Below are positions 18,333-30,452 of a stretch of 64,000 nt of DNA, piece after piece. Each line of letters opens with the position of its first letter. Positions within the stretch are counted from its first letter, which is position 1. The stretch is from Tsuneonella litorea (GTDB lineage: Bacteria > Pseudomonadota > Alphaproteobacteria > Sphingomonadales > Sphingomonadaceae), in assembly GCF_025154015.1 (NCBI RefSeq), contig NZ_JAOAMV010000003.1:62001-126000 (forward strand), given 5' to 3'. Below the pieces are notes generated by a model that worked only from the letters and a program-made list of their open reading frames with translations, did not search any database and was not told the origin of the DNA. The position numbers and the translations under genes are program-made.

Positions 18333-18347
18333 GAATCGTGTAGATTC
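18333..18347. promoter_or_regulatory. Two GANTC (CcrM-type) methylation sites before the TipN-like gene
   Basis: GAATC at 18333-18337 and GATTC at 18343-18347, ten bases apart and 7-21 nt before the start codon at 18354. GANTC is the target of the alphaproteobacterial cell-cycle methylase CcrM, and paired promoter sites are typical of genes controlled by GcrA. Confidence 0.4.
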
Positions 18348-18353
18348 CTCGTC

Positions 18354-20984
18354 ATGAGTGGGGGACATCACATTCGGGCCGTCGGGTCCGGGAGCGGCGC
18401 TGATGCGTCTGGCGAAACCGGCGCTGCGGCTGACGAACCGCTGACGCTCGACGCCAGCTGGGTCGAAGACGCCCCGTCGGACGACAACTGGGAAGAAGAA
18501 GCCCCGGCCCGGCGCACCGGGTGGATCGCGCCCGTAGCGGCAATCCTCGCCGCGCTCGGCTGGAGCGCGTTCTTCCTTTACGCCCACTGGTCCGAAATCA
18601 CCGCGGGGGTGACACCCGCCGCCGGTTCGGCGCTCGTCGTATCGTGGGCCGTGCCGGTGCTCCTGATCGTTTCGCTCGTCCTGCTCGCACTGCGCCTCAG
18701 CACCCGGGAAGCGGCGCGGTTTGCTGACGCCGCCGCCGCCCTCAGGGGCGAATCCGTCGCGCTCGAAACGCGCCTTTCGGTCGTCAACCGCGAGCTCAGC
18801 CTCGCGCGCGAGTTCCTGGCCGCGCAAAGCCGGGAGCTCGAATCGCTCGGGCGGATCGCCACGCAGCGCATTTCCGAGCACGCCGACCGCCTGCAGGAAC
18901 TGGTCCGCGACAACGGCGCACAGGTCGATGCCATTGCCGGAGTGAGCCGGGCGGCACTCGAAAACATGGACAAGCTGCGCGACGACCTGCCGGTCGTGGC
19001 CAACGCCGCGCGGGACGTGTCGAACCAGATCGGCGCCGCCGGCAATACCGCGCATGACCAGCTCGAGGGGCTGGTTGCCGGGTTCAACCGGCTCAACGAG
19101 TTCGGCCAGGCGAGCGAACGCCAGGTCGCCTCGCTCCGCGGCAAGGTTGACGACGCGATCGGGGGCTTCGAAGCGCAGGTTCACCAGCTAGACGAGATCG
19201 TCGGCGCGCGCTTTGCCGCCCTGCGCGAACGCAGCGACGCATTGCGCGCCGAACTCGACGGGCGCGAGGTCGAAGCGCTCACCGCGATGCGCCACCGCGC
19301 CGATCGACTTCGCGAAGAGATCGCCGGGGTATCGCAGGCGCTGGAATCCAGCGAAGAAGAACTCCTCCGCTCGCTTCAGGCCCGCGTCAGCGCCGTGCGC
19401 GAAGGTGCCGACACGGTGTCCGAGAGCCTCGCCGGCACAGAACGCGAAGCGATGGCCGCCTGGAATGCGCGTGTCGAAACGCTCAAGACCGATCTCGAGG
19501 CCGCGATCCGGCATGTGGAATCGATCGACAACGCGGCCAAGACGGGCGCCCAGCAGCGCCTCGCGATCATCAGCCAGGAAGCGACGCTGGTCGACGCCAA
19601 GCTGACCGAATCGCACAGCCTGTTCGTCACCGAGATCGAAAAGCGCCGAGCCGAGGCGGCCGCGCTGGCAAAGGAACACGCGGGCGTCGTCGCCGCTCTT
19701 CTTGCAGAGCTCGACACTGGCCTCGCCGAACGGCGGGACGATCATGCGGTTCGCACGCAGGCATTCGTCGAACAGGGCGAGGCGATCGCCGCCCGGCTCG
19801 CGGAATTGTCCCGGGAAATGGCCGCCGCCGCCGAACACGGGCGCGAAGCGGAGAGCGCGCTGGCAGCGGCCATCGACACCCTGGGCGACAAACTCGGCGC
19901 CAGCAGGAAGGCGCTCGGCGATACCGACCGCAAGGTGGCGGACCTGACCGACGCAAGCGTTCGCCTGCTCGAACTCATCCGGGCCAGCGCAGAGCACAGC
20001 CGAACCGACTTGCCCACGGCCTTGTCCGAAACCGAGGAACGGCTTGTCGCGCTGGGCGAGCGGGGCGAGGCGCTCGGCCTGATGCTCACCAGCGCCGGTG
20101 ACAAGAGCCGCGAGGTATCGGACTACGTGATCGCGGCCCAGCGCGACAGCACGTCCGCGATGGAGGCGCTCAAGAGCCTCCAGGGAGAGGTTGACGCCAA
20201 CCATGAGGCAGGCGCGCGCCGCATCGCCGAGCTGCGCGGCCAGCTTGCCGCGCTTGCCCGCGACAGCGAAGCCGCCTCGGCCGACGCCCAGGGGGCGCTG
20301 CGTGACGCGATCGCGGAGCTGGAGGCCGCCGCGCGGTCCGCGGTGACGCTTATCGAGGAAGAAGCGAGCAGCAAGGTCAGCGCGCTTGCCGCGCGAATCG
20401 CGGATGACACGAACGCCGCTCTCGACGCGGCATTGCGCGAGCGGGTCGGTACGGCCATCGCCGAGCTGGAGGACACGGCATCTCACGCGGCCGGGACGGG
20501 TCGGGATGCCGTGCAGCAGCTGCGCGACCAGCTTGCCAAGGTCAACGAACTGACTGCCAACCTGGAAAGCCGGGTCGCGCTGGCGCGCCAGCGGGCCGAA
20601 GAACAGGTCGACGGGGATTTCTCGCGCCGGGTGGCGCTCATCACCGAAAGCCTCAACTCGAACGCGATCGACATTGCCCGCGCGCTGTCCGCCGATGTCA
20701 CCGACACCGCGTGGACCAGCTACCTGCGCGGCGATCGCGGCATCTTTACCCGCCGCGCGGTCCGCCTGCTCGAACCCGCCGAAGCGCGTGACGTCGCCGA
20801 GCTCTACGACAACGACGGCAATTTCCGCGAACATGTCAACCGCTACATCCACGACTTCGAGGGGATGCTTCGCACGATGCTGTCGACCCGCGACGGGCAC
20901 GCCATCGGGGTGACCCTGCTCAGCAGCGACATGGGCAAGCTCTACGTTGCCCTCGCGCAGGCGATCGAGCGCCTGCGCGACTGA
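18354..20984 (+). CDS. Membrane-anchored coiled-coil protein, TipN-like polarity factor candidate
   Basis: An 876-residue protein with an acidic cytoplasmic N-terminus, two membrane helices (about 57-78 and 94-114) and then roughly 670 residues of Ala/Glu/Arg-rich coiled coil. It closes with a compact conserved-looking C-terminal domain (about 785-876) containing WTSYLRGDRGIFTRRAVRLL, EHVNRYIHDFEGML and LLSSDMGKLYVALAQAIERL. Two N-terminal helices, a large coiled coil and nearly the same length match Caulobacter TipN, the new-pole marker that places the flagellum and division site; this is my inference from architecture. No Shine-Dalgarno is seen before ATG 18354, so the transcript might be leaderless. 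Proteins of this kind are often labelled 'ATPase' although no Walker motif is present. Confidence 0.7.
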   Translation: MSGGHHIRAVGSGSGADASGETGAAADEPLTLDASWVEDAPSDDNWEEEAPARRTGWIAPVAAILAALGWSAFFLYAHWSEITAGVTPAAGSALVVSWAVPVLLIVSLVLLALRLSTREAARFADAAAALRGESVALETRLSVVNRELSLAREFLAAQSRELESLGRIATQRISEHADRLQELVRDNGAQVDAIAGVSRAALENMDKLRDDLPVVANAARDVSNQIGAAGNTAHDQLEGLVAGFNRLNEFGQASERQVASLRGKVDDAIGGFEAQVHQLDEIVGARFAALRERSDALRAELDGREVEALTAMRHRADRLREEIAGVSQALESSEEELLRSLQARVSAVREGADTVSESLAGTEREAMAAWNARVETLKTDLEAAIRHVESIDNAAKTGAQQRLAIISQEATLVDAKLTESHSLFVTEIEKRRAEAAALAKEHAGVVAALLAELDTGLAERRDDHAVRTQAFVEQGEAIAARLAELSREMAAAAEHGREAESALAAAIDTLGDKLGASRKALGDTDRKVADLTDASVRLLELIRASAEHSRTDLPTALSETEERLVALGERGEALGLMLTSAGDKSREVSDYVIAAQRDSTSAMEALKSLQGEVDANHEAGARRIAELRGQLAALARDSEAASADAQGALRDAIAELEAAARSAVTLIEEEASSKVSALAARIADDTNAALDAALRERVGTAIAELEDTASHAAGTGRDAVQQLRDQLAKVNELTANLESRVALARQRAEEQVDGDFSRRVALITESLNSNAIDIARALSADVTDTAWTSYLRGDRGIFTRRAVRLLEPAEARDVAELYDNDGNFREHVNRYIHDFEGMLRTMLSTRDGHAIGVTLLSSDMGKLYVALAQAIERLRD

Positions 20985-20988
20985 CGGT

Positions 20989-21258
20989 TCAGGCCGCCGC
21001 GATCTCGATTCCGAAAGTCGCCGGGGTGATCCACCCGTTGACGTAATTCGCGACCCACAGCGCGGTCAGGACTGCGGCAAGAACGGTCGCGCGCACCACG
21101 ATCTTGCGCGGCTGGAAATTGGCCGGCGCGCTGTCGGCCTGGCCGGGGACCTTCTCGATCCCGAGTTCCTCGTGCGTCTTTACGCCGAACGGCAGCAGGA
21201 CGAACGCGCAGGCCACCCAGAACAGCACGTAGATCGCTAGGATCGATGTCCAGTTCAT
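20989..21258 (-). CDS. DUF1467 family two-helix membrane protein
   Basis: An 89-residue inner-membrane protein of unknown function. It begins MNWTSILAIYVLFWVAC, with helix 1 at about 5-25 and helix 2 at about 55-78, separated by a polar loop (GVKTHEELGIEKVPGQADS). This fits the DUF1467 family found almost only in alphaproteobacteria. ATG 21258 overlaps the rnj stop (ATGA), making it the last gene of the long nuo-to-rnj run. A longer start at 21309 would lie inside rnj. Confidence 0.75.
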   Translation of the reverse strand: MNWTSILAIYVLFWVACAFVLLPFGVKTHEELGIEKVPGQADSAPANFQPRKIVVRATVLAAVLTALWVANYVNGWITPATFGIEIAAA

Positions 21259-22907
21259 GCCGCTTCTCCAGGTATGATGACCCGCACCTGAGGTCGCTTG
21301 CCGCTCCACCGTCCGGCCGCACGGCGCGCGGCCAGCCTGGCTGCCTCGATCAGCGCCTCGCGATCGCGCGCGGCCGGCCCGCGCAACCTCCCGAGGGCCT
21401 CCGCGACATGGCGCTCTGCCTCGGCGATGAACGCCGGGTAATCCTCGTCAAGCGGAAGGCCGATGCCCTCGACGAATATCCCGCCCTTGGGGCCGACCAC
21501 GACCACCAGCACCCCCTCGCGTGCGATGCGGCGGCGCATGACGATCGCGTCGCCGTCCGCCGGGGCGATGATGTCCCCGTCGAGCACGAGCCGCCCGCTG
21601 CGCACTTCGGCGATCTTGCCCGGCTTGCCCGGCGCCAGGCGCACGAGATCGCCGTTGCCCTGCACCACGGTCTGCGGGATGCCGCTTGCCTTCCCCAGCC
21701 GCCCCTGTTCGGCCATGTGGCGCATTTCGCCGTGGACCGGCACCAGCACCTGCGGCCTGAGCCATGCGTATAGCGCCTCGAGTTCCGGCCGGCCGGGATG
21801 GCCCGAGACATGGATCATGCTCTGGCGATCGGTGACCATCACGATCCCGCGGTTCGCCAGCAGGTTCTGCACGCGCCCGATCGCGATCTCGTTGCCGGGG
21901 ATCTGCCGGCTGGAGAACAGCACGACGTCGCCCGCGGACAACTCGATGGGATGGTTCTCCTCAGCGATGCGGGCAAGCGCGGCGCGCGGCTCGCCCTGCC
22001 CGCCGGTGGCCAGGATCAGCACCTCGCCCCGCGGAAGCCCCATCGCGGTATCGAAATCGACCGTTTCCGGGAAATCTTCGAGATAGCCGTTGTCCTGGGC
22101 CACCTCGATGATGCGGTCGAGCGAGCGGCCTGCGATGCACAGCTTGCGGCCGGTCGCCTCGGCAACCGCACCCAGCGTGTGCAGGCGCGCGACGTTGCTG
22201 GCGAAGGTCGTCACCAGGACCCGGCGGCCGGACCACTTGGCGACCTCCTCGTGCAGCGCCCGGTAGACCGCGCCCTCGGAGCCGCTTTCGGCCGGGTTGA
22301 ACACGTTGGTCGAATCGCAGACGAGCGCGAGGATGCCCTCGTCCCCCAGTTCGCACAGTTCTTCCTCGGTCGTCGGTACGCCGACAATCGGCTCCTCGTC
22401 GAGCTTCCAGTCGCCGGTGTGGAACACCCGCCCGAAGGGCGTTTCGATCAGCAGCGCGTGCCCTTCGGCGATCGAGTGCGCGAGCGGAACGTAGGACACG
22501 CCGAACGGCCCCAGCTGGAACTGCTCGAGATCGTCGACGACGACCAGCTCGACCTCGCCCGCGATCCCCGCCTCCTCGAGTTTTCGCCGAACGAGGTCGG
22601 CGGTAAAGGGCGTCGCGTAGAGCGGCACGCCGAGATCGGCGGCAAAGTATGGCACGGCGCCGATGTGGTCCTCGTGCGCGTGGGTAAGGACGATCCCCTC
22701 GAGCGCATCGGCGCGCTCCTCGATGAATTCGAGGTCGGCGAACACGAGGTCGACGCCCGGGTACTCGTTCCCGCTGAAGGTCATGCCGAGGTCGACCATC
22801 AGCCACCGCCCGCGGCACCCGTAGAGGTTCACGTTCATCCCGATCTCGCCCGATCCGCCGAGCGCGAGGAAGAGAAGCTCGTCTTCGGGAGTGAAATCCT
22901 TTTTCAA
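21255..22907 (-). CDS. rnj: Ribonuclease J
   Basis: A 550-residue metallo-beta-lactamase/beta-CASP ribonuclease with 5'-to-3' exonuclease and endonuclease activity in RNA processing. The metal site THAHEDHIGA is clear, preceded by GGSGEIGMN and LMVDLGMTF, and followed by FHTGDWKLDEEP, VCDSTN and the beta-CASP HVSGHPGRPEL. The start is TTG at 22907, since the next ATG (GEIGMN) would remove the conserved opening; AAGG upstream serves as ribosome site. It lies one base after the coaX stop. The genome also has rne in this window, the usual alphaproteobacterial pairing. Confidence 0.94.
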   Translation of the reverse strand: MKKDFTPEDELLFLALGGSGEIGMNVNLYGCRGRWLMVDLGMTFSGNEYPGVDLVFADLEFIEERADALEGIVLTHAHEDHIGAVPYFAADLGVPLYATPFTADLVRRKLEEAGIAGEVELVVVDDLEQFQLGPFGVSYVPLAHSIAEGHALLIETPFGRVFHTGDWKLDEEPIVGVPTTEEELCELGDEGILALVCDSTNVFNPAESGSEGAVYRALHEEVAKWSGRRVLVTTFASNVARLHTLGAVAEATGRKLCIAGRSLDRIIEVAQDNGYLEDFPETVDFDTAMGLPRGEVLILATGGQGEPRAALARIAEENHPIELSAGDVVLFSSRQIPGNEIAIGRVQNLLANRGIVMVTDRQSMIHVSGHPGRPELEALYAWLRPQVLVPVHGEMRHMAEQGRLGKASGIPQTVVQGNGDLVRLAPGKPGKIAEVRSGRLVLDGDIIAPADGDAIVMRRRIAREGVLVVVVGPKGGIFVEGIGLPLDEDYPAFIAEAERHVAEALGRLRGPAARDREALIEAARLAARRAAGRWSGKRPQVRVIIPGEAA

Positions 22908-22908
22908 G

Positions 22909-23694
22909 TCAGTTCGCCTTTCCGCCCGCTCGTTCGGCCAGGATCGCCAGCCCCTCGAGCGTCAGGTCGGGGTCGACCGCGTCGAAGATGTCCGTGTGCT
23001 CGTCGAACAGGATTGCCAGGCCGCCCGTCGCGACGACCCGCGCCGGCCGACCGATCTCGGCCCGCATCCGGGCGATCAGCCCCTCCATCATCGCGACGTA
23101 GCCCCAGAACACGCCGATCAGCATCTGGTCTTCGGTGTTGGTACCGATCACGCTGTCGGAACGCGGGGCCTCGATCGCGATGCGCGGCAGCTTGGCGGTG
23201 TTGCCGACCAGCGCGTCGAGCGACAGGTTCAGGCCCGGGCAGATGATGCCGCCCTTGTACGCGCCTGTGAAATCGACCGCGTCGAACGTCGTCGCGGTGC
23301 CGAAATCGACCACGATCAGGTCGCCCTCGTACTTCGCGTGCGCGGCGATCGTGTTCAAAGCCCGATCCGCACCAAGCGAGCTCGGCTGGTCTACATCGAC
23401 CGCAATGCCGTATTCCGCCTTGCCCTCTCCCGCGATGAGCGGGGTGAGGTCGAAGTATTTCTCGGCCAGCACCGTCAGATTGTGGATCGAGCGAGGCACG
23501 ACCGAACCGACGATGATCTGGGTGATCTCGTCCCGCTTCACCCCTTCGATCGCGAGAAGTTGAAGCAACCATACGGCGTATTCGTCGCCGGTCCGGCGTG
23601 GATCGGTCGCGATGCGCCAGCGCGCCTTGATCTCCCGCCCTTCAAAGAGCGCGAAAACAACGTTGGTATTGCCGACATCGGCGGCGAGCAGCAT
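22909..23694 (-). CDS. coaX: Type III pantothenate kinase
   Basis: A 261-residue ASKHA-fold kinase phosphorylating pantothenate, the first step of coenzyme A synthesis; CoaX enzymes are typically not inhibited by CoA. It opens with [14 protein letters not shown] (phosphate-binding loop), then [24 protein letters not shown] and [11 protein letters not shown], all diagnostic. ATG 23694 has AAGGA at good spacing, so it is preferred to TTG 23709, which would overlap the birA stop. Its position between birA and rnj is conserved in related bacteria. Confidence 0.95.
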   Translation of the reverse strand: MLLAADVGNTNVVFALFEGREIKARWRIATDPRRTGDEYAVWLLQLLAIEGVKRDEITQIIVGSVVPRSIHNLTVLAEKYFDLTPLIAGEGKAEYGIAVDVDQPSSLGADRALNTIAAHAKYEGDLIVVDFGTATTFDAVDFTGAYKGGIICPGLNLSLDALVGNTAKLPRIAIEAPRSDSVIGTNTEDQMLIGVFWGYVAMMEGLIARMRAEIGRPARVVATGGLAILFDEHTDIFDAVDPDLTLEGLAILAERAGGKAN

Positions 23695-23705
23695 GGCGGT
23701 GTCCT

Positions 23706-24422
23706 TCAACCCAGCATCACGTCGCCGGCGTGGATAGAGCGCAACCGCCCGTCTTCCAAGCGCAGCAGGAGCGATCCGCCGTCGTCAAGACCGGCAAAGG
23801 CCCCATTGGCGACCGCGCCGCCGGGTTCGTGCACGGTCAGCGCGCTGCCGATCGGCAGGGCGGCGGACCGCCAGCGCCGCAGCAGCGGCTCGAGGCCGAC
23901 CGACCGCCACCTTTCAAGCTCGCGGTCAAACGTGCCTGCCAAAGCCCGGGCAAACAGGTCGCGGTCAGGCACGGGCCCGAACGCCGACAGGGCCATTGTT
24001 TCGCGACCTTCGACCTGTGGCGCTGCCGCGAGATTGACGCCGATCCCGACGATCACCGCATCGCCCTCGCTTTCGAGCAGGATGCCGGCCAGCTTGGCGC
24101 GCCCGGCAAGCAGGTCATTGGGCCACTTGAGCGAAAGCACCGTCGGATCGGCAAGCATCGGGACCACGGTTTCGTAAAGCGCAAGTCCGGCCAGCAGCGC
24201 GAGCGTGGGCGCCGGTGGATCGTGGGGACCGGGGCGGACCACGGTCGAACCCATGAAGTTGCCCGCTCCGTCGAACCAGGCGCGCCCCTGCCGCCCGCGG
24301 CCGGCGGTCTGGCGGTTTGCGACAAGCCAGTCGCCTTCCGCCACGCGCTCGCCGCTGCGGATCGCGGCGATGAGATCGGCGTTGGTCGAGCCGGTTTCGG
24401 CGACGAAGCGGATCGTTGCCAA
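23706..24422 (-). CDS. birA: Biotin--[acetyl-CoA-carboxylase] ligase
   Basis: A 238-residue ligase that activates biotin as biotinyl-AMP and attaches it to carboxyl-carrier proteins. The biotin-binding signature [15 protein letters not shown] is present, with [20 protein letters not shown] and GIGVNLA further on. There is no N-terminal helix-turn-helix, so it is a class I enzyme without repressor function. The start is TTG at 24422 ([16 protein letters not shown]), four bases after the nuoN stop; no ATG or GTG precedes the conserved ETGSTN. Confidence 0.93.
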   Translation of the reverse strand: MATIRFVAETGSTNADLIAAIRSGERVAEGDWLVANRQTAGRGRQGRAWFDGAGNFMGSTVVRPGPHDPPAPTLALLAGLALYETVVPMLADPTVLSLKWPNDLLAGRAKLAGILLESEGDAVIVGIGVNLAAAPQVEGRETMALSAFGPVPDRDLFARALAGTFDRELERWRSVGLEPLLRRWRSAALPIGSALTVHEPGGAVANGAFAGLDDGGSLLLRLEDGRLRSIHAGDVMLG

Positions 24423-24426
24423 GAAC

Positions 24427-25890
24427 CTAGGCGGTCAGGAACAGCGCGGCCGACGCCGCGTCGGCGAGATTGCCCAGCCACCCCGTCAGCAGGTAGCCGA
24501 GGGGCGAGATGAACACCGTGCTGGCGATCAGTAGCGTCCAGTGCGCCCAGTCGTTGCGCCCCTGCGCCTTGTTGGCCGGCTCGTCGAAGAACATGACCTT
24601 GCCGACCTTGAGGTAGTAGAACGCGCCGATCACGCTCGCGGCGATGGCGATGGTGGCAAGCAGGACCATCCCGGCATCGACAGCGGCCTTGAACACGACG
24701 AGTTTGCCCCAGAAGCCGAACAGCGGCGGAATGCCCGCCAGGCTCAGCATCAGCAGGAGAAGGCACCAGGCGATTGCCGGGTTCGTGCGGCTGAGGCCCG
24801 CCAGGTCGGCGATCGATTCGATCTGGTTGCCCTCGGCATCGCGCAGCATCAGCACGGCGACGAAGCTGCCGATCGACATCGCGACGTAGATGACAAGATA
24901 CACGAGCATCGCACTCGCGCCTTCGACGGTCGCCGCGGCAAGCCCGACGAGGATGAAGCCGACGTTGTTGATCGACGAGTAGGCGAGCAGGCGCTTGATG
25001 TTGTCCTGCCCGATCGCGCCCAGTGCGCCGACCACAATCGAGGCGAGCGCGGCGAACGTCACGACCTGGCGCCAGGCGTCGGCGTGGCCTCCGAACGCGT
25101 CGAGCGAGACGCGCATGAGCAGCGAGACCGCGGCGACCTTGGGTGCGGTGGCGAAGAAGGTCGTTACCGGGGTCGGCGCTCCTTCGTAGACATCGGGGGT
25201 CCACATGTGGAACGGAACCGCGGCAATCTTGAACGCGAGCCCCGCGAGCACGAAGATCAGCCCGAACAGCGCACCGGTGGACAAGCCGCCCGACAGCGCG
25301 GCGCGGATGCCCTCGAAGCTGGTCGTGCCGGCAAACCCGTACGTCAGGCTCATGCCGTAAAGTAGGATCCCGCTGGCCAGCGCGCCGAGCACGAAGTACT
25401 TCAGCCCCGCCTCTTCCGAACGGCTGTCGGTCCGCAGGAACGCCGCGAGCACGTAGGCCGCGAGGCTGTTCATCTCGAGCCCGATGTAGAGCGCCATCAG
25501 GTCGCTCGCCGAGACCATGATGCTCATGCCGAGCACCGCGAACACGATCAGCACCGGGTATTCGGCACGCATCGCGTTCCAGCGATCGAAGAAGCGGGGC
25601 GCGATCATGAGCGCCGCCGCCGCCGCGGCATAGATCAGCAGCTTGCTGTAGGCGGCAAACGCGTCAACGCGGAGCTGGCCGAAGAACGCCTGGGTATCGG
25701 CACCCATGTTACCGCCACACAGGACCGGGACGGTGAACGCCGCGGCGGCGGCAATCACGACGACCGCTGCGACCGAGATCCCGCGGCTCGCCTTGTCACC
25801 CAGCCACGCGGCCGCAAGAAGGAGCACGAGGCCGCCGACCGAAAGGATCTCTTCCGGAACGATCAGTGCGAGAGAGTGCTGGAGGTCCAT
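24427..25890 (-). CDS. nuoN: NADH-quinone oxidoreductase subunit N
   Basis: A 487-residue antiporter-like membrane subunit of respiratory complex I, one of three homologous proton-pumping subunits. About fourteen hydrophobic helices. The family core includes EMNSLAAYVLAA near the conserved Glu, the discontinuous helix FKIAAVPFHMWTPDVYEG, and RLLAYSSINNVGF. ATG at 25890 shares its A with the nuoM stop (TGATG). Length is standard. Confidence 0.96.
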   Translation of the reverse strand: MDLQHSLALIVPEEILSVGGLVLLLAAAWLGDKASRGISVAAVVVIAAAAAFTVPVLCGGNMGADTQAFFGQLRVDAFAAYSKLLIYAAAAAALMIAPRFFDRWNAMRAEYPVLIVFAVLGMSIMVSASDLMALYIGLEMNSLAAYVLAAFLRTDSRSEEAGLKYFVLGALASGILLYGMSLTYGFAGTTSFEGIRAALSGGLSTGALFGLIFVLAGLAFKIAAVPFHMWTPDVYEGAPTPVTTFFATAPKVAAVSLLMRVSLDAFGGHADAWRQVVTFAALASIVVGALGAIGQDNIKRLLAYSSINNVGFILVGLAAATVEGASAMLVYLVIYVAMSIGSFVAVLMLRDAEGNQIESIADLAGLSRTNPAIAWCLLLLMLSLAGIPPLFGFWGKLVVFKAAVDAGMVLLATIAIAASVIGAFYYLKVGKVMFFDEPANKAQGRNDWAHWTLLIASTVFISPLGYLLTGWLGNLADAASAALFLTA

Positions 25891-27451
25891 CAGTGGCCCT
25901 CCCCTTCACCGGCACCTTCGGCGTGGGGCATCGCGTTCGCGGGCTCCTTGCGGACCTGCTCGGGCCGCGCCGCGGCGAGCGCGCTGTCGAAGGCGGGCTT
26001 GGCCCGGGCGACGCGCGCATCGAGCGCGGCGATGTCCTTGCGCATGGGGGCGAGAAAACTTTCCGGGTAGACGCCCATCCACAGCACCGCTGCGGCGATC
26101 GGGGCGAGCATGAGCCACTCCCGGGCGTTGAGGTCGGGCATGGCGGCCGCATCGGCGTTCTTCTGTACGCCGAATGCCACGCGCCAGTAGAGGTAGAGCA
26201 TGTAGGCCGCGCCGAGGATGATGCCGGTGGTGCAGACCAGCGTCACGAAGGTCGACACCTGGTAGGTGCCGGCCAGGCTCAGGAACTCGCCCACGAAGCT
26301 GCTGGTCCCGGGCAGGCCGATGCTCGCCATCGTGAACAGCATGAAGAACAGCGCGTACTTGGGCATATTGATGCTGAGGCCGCCGTAGCGGTCGATCTCG
26401 CGCGTGTGGAGCCGGTCATAGATCACGCCGACGCACAGGAACAGCGCGCCCGACACGAGCCCGTGGCTCAGCATCACGATCATCGCGCCTTCGAGGCCCT
26501 GGACGTTGAACGCGAACAGGCCGATCGTGACGATCGCCATGTGCGCCACCGAGGAATAGGCGATCAGCTTCTTCATGTCGTGCTGGACCAGCGCGATCAG
26601 GCTGGTGACCACGACCGCGATCATGCTCAGCGCGAAGATCAGCCAGGCAAGCTGCGCGCTCGCTTCGGGGAACATCGGCAGGCTGAAGCGGATGAAGCCG
26701 TAACCGCCCATCTTCAGCAGCACGCCGGCAAGGATAACCGAGCCCGCCGTGGGCGCCTGGACGTGCGCGTCGGGCAGCCAGGTGTGCACCGGCCACATCG
26801 GCATCTTCACCGCGAAACTGGCGAAGAAGGCAAGGAACAGCCAAGTCTGCGCCCCGACCGGGAAATCGTACTGCATCAGCGTCGGGATGTCGGTGGTGCC
26901 GGCCTCGCCGATCATCCACAGCATCGCGACCAGCATGACGACCGAGCCGAGCAGCGTGTAGAGGAAGAACTTGTAGCTCGCGTAGATGCGATCCTTGCCC
27001 CCCCAGATGCCGATGATCAGGTACATCGGGATCAGGCCGGCCTCGAAGAAGATGTAGAACAGCAGCAGGTCCTGCGCGGCGAACACGCCGATCATCAGCA
27101 GTTCCATGAACAGGAACGCGGCCATGTATTCGCCGACCCGTTCCTCGATCGCTTCCCAACTGGCGAGGATGCAGATCGGCATCAGGAAGACGCTGAGCAC
27201 GATCAGCAGCAGCGCTATCCCGTCGATGCCGAGCGCGTAGCTGAAGCCGGCGAAGAGCTCCGCTCGCTCGGTAAACTGCCACTGCGCGCCGCCGATGTCG
27301 TAGTTGGCCCACAGCGCGATGCCGAGCGCGAGGTCGATCAGCGTGGCGGTAAGCGCGACCACGCGCGCAGCCTTCGCATCGAGGAAGAAGCACGCGAGCC
27401 CGCCGACGAGCGGGACGAGGAGCATGAGCGAAAGGATCGGAAAGCCCCCCA

Positions 27452-27452
<1 letters not shown>
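25890..27452 (-). CDS. nuoM: NADH-quinone oxidoreductase subunit M
   Basis: A 520-residue antiporter-like complex I subunit. Signatures: [17 protein letters not shown] with the essential Glu, [19 protein letters not shown] (discontinuous helix), [12 protein letters not shown] with the pumping Lys, and [12 protein letters not shown]. The start is ATG 27452, coupled to nuoL (TGATG); an upstream ATG at 27569 lies within nuoL in another frame and adds a non-membrane stretch. The C-terminus ends with a polar tail after the last helix. Confidence 0.96.
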
Positions 27453-29497
<2,045 letters not shown>

Positions 29498-29505
29498 GGC
29501 CCCGC

Positions 29506-29811
29506 CTATCCCTTGAGCCGGTCGACGCTGTCGACCGCGATGGTCCCGCGGCCGCGGAAGTAGATGACGAGGATCGCGAGCCCGATGGCGGCCTCGCCGG
29601 CGGCGACCGTCAGCACGAACATCGCGAAGATCTGGCCCGTCAGGTCACCCAGCGCGCTGCTGAACGCGACGAGGTTGATGTTCACTGCGAGGAGAATCAG
29701 TTCGATCGACATCAGGATGACGATCACGTTCTTCCGGTTGAGGAAGATGCCGAGCACGCCGAGCACGAACAGGACCGTGCCCACGACGAGGTAGTGTTCG
29801 AGGCCGATCAC
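29506..29811 (-). CDS. nuoK: NADH-quinone oxidoreductase subunit K
   Basis: A 101-residue three-helix subunit of complex I (the MrpC/ND4L type). [17 protein letters not shown] contains the conserved membrane Glu, and ALFVLTV-like [17 protein letters not shown] carries the second essential Glu. The start is GTG at 29811, overlapping the nuoJ stop (GTGA), giving [10 protein letters not shown] as the standard N-terminus. Length is standard. Confidence 0.96.
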   Translation of the reverse strand: MIGLEHYLVVGTVLFVLGVLGIFLNRKNVIVILMSIELILLAVNINLVAFSSALGDLTGQIFAMFVLTVAAGEAAIGLAILVIYFRGRGTIAVDSVDRLKG

Positions 29812-30425
29812 AGCTGCACTCCCTGCCCGATCTCGGGCTTCACGTTGCGGGTCGCCTCGCCCGGCCGGCGGCGGATCTGCTTGCCGATGTTCTGCGGCCG
29901 CGTGTCCTTGCGATCGCGGTGCGTCAGCACGATCGCGCCGATCATCGCGACGAGGAGGATGATGCCGGCGCTTTCGAACAGGAACAGGTACTGGCCGTAC
30001 AGCACCTGGCCGATCGCCGCGATGTTGCTGTCGGCCATCGCCGTCACCTGGTCGGCCGTGCCGGTCGCGAGTTCGATCCTGCCGGCCTGGTAGGCGCCGA
30101 TGCCGAACACCAGCTCAGCCAGCAGGACGAGCGCGATCAGCAGGCCGAGCGGGAAGTTCCGAACGAACCCGGCGCGCAGCTCGCTGAAATCGATGTCGAG
30201 CATCATCACCACGAACAGGAACAGCACCGCGACCGCGCCGACGTAGACAATCACCAGCAGCATCGCGATGAACTCGGCACCGGCAAGCACCATCAGCCCC
30301 GCGGCGTTGAAGAACGCCACGATCAGCCACAGGACCGAATGCACCGGGTTGCGCGCGCTGATCACGAGCACCGCGGAGGCGATCGTGAGGGCGGCGAAGA
30401 GGTAGAAGGCGAGAACCTGGATCAT
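29808..30425 (-). CDS. nuoJ: NADH-quinone oxidoreductase subunit J
   Basis: A 205-residue five-helix complex I subunit (ND6 type). Recognised by [20 protein letters not shown] and the pi-bulge helix [21 protein letters not shown]. The C-terminal tail is polar and basic ([14 protein letters not shown]). There is a 27-nt gap to nuoI upstream, the only visible break inside nuoA-N, and a 4-nt overlap with nuoK downstream. Confidence 0.96.
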   Translation of the reverse strand: MIQVLAFYLFAALTIASAVLVISARNPVHSVLWLIVAFFNAAGLMVLAGAEFIAMLLVIVYVGAVAVLFLFVVMMLDIDFSELRAGFVRNFPLGLLIALVLLAELVFGIGAYQAGRIELATGTADQVTAMADSNIAAIGQVLYGQYLFLFESAGIILLVAMIGAIVLTHRDRKDTRPQNIGKQIRRRPGEATRNVKPEIGQGVQL

Positions 30426-30452
30426 GGTGTCATAGCGTCCTGGGCGCGGCCC

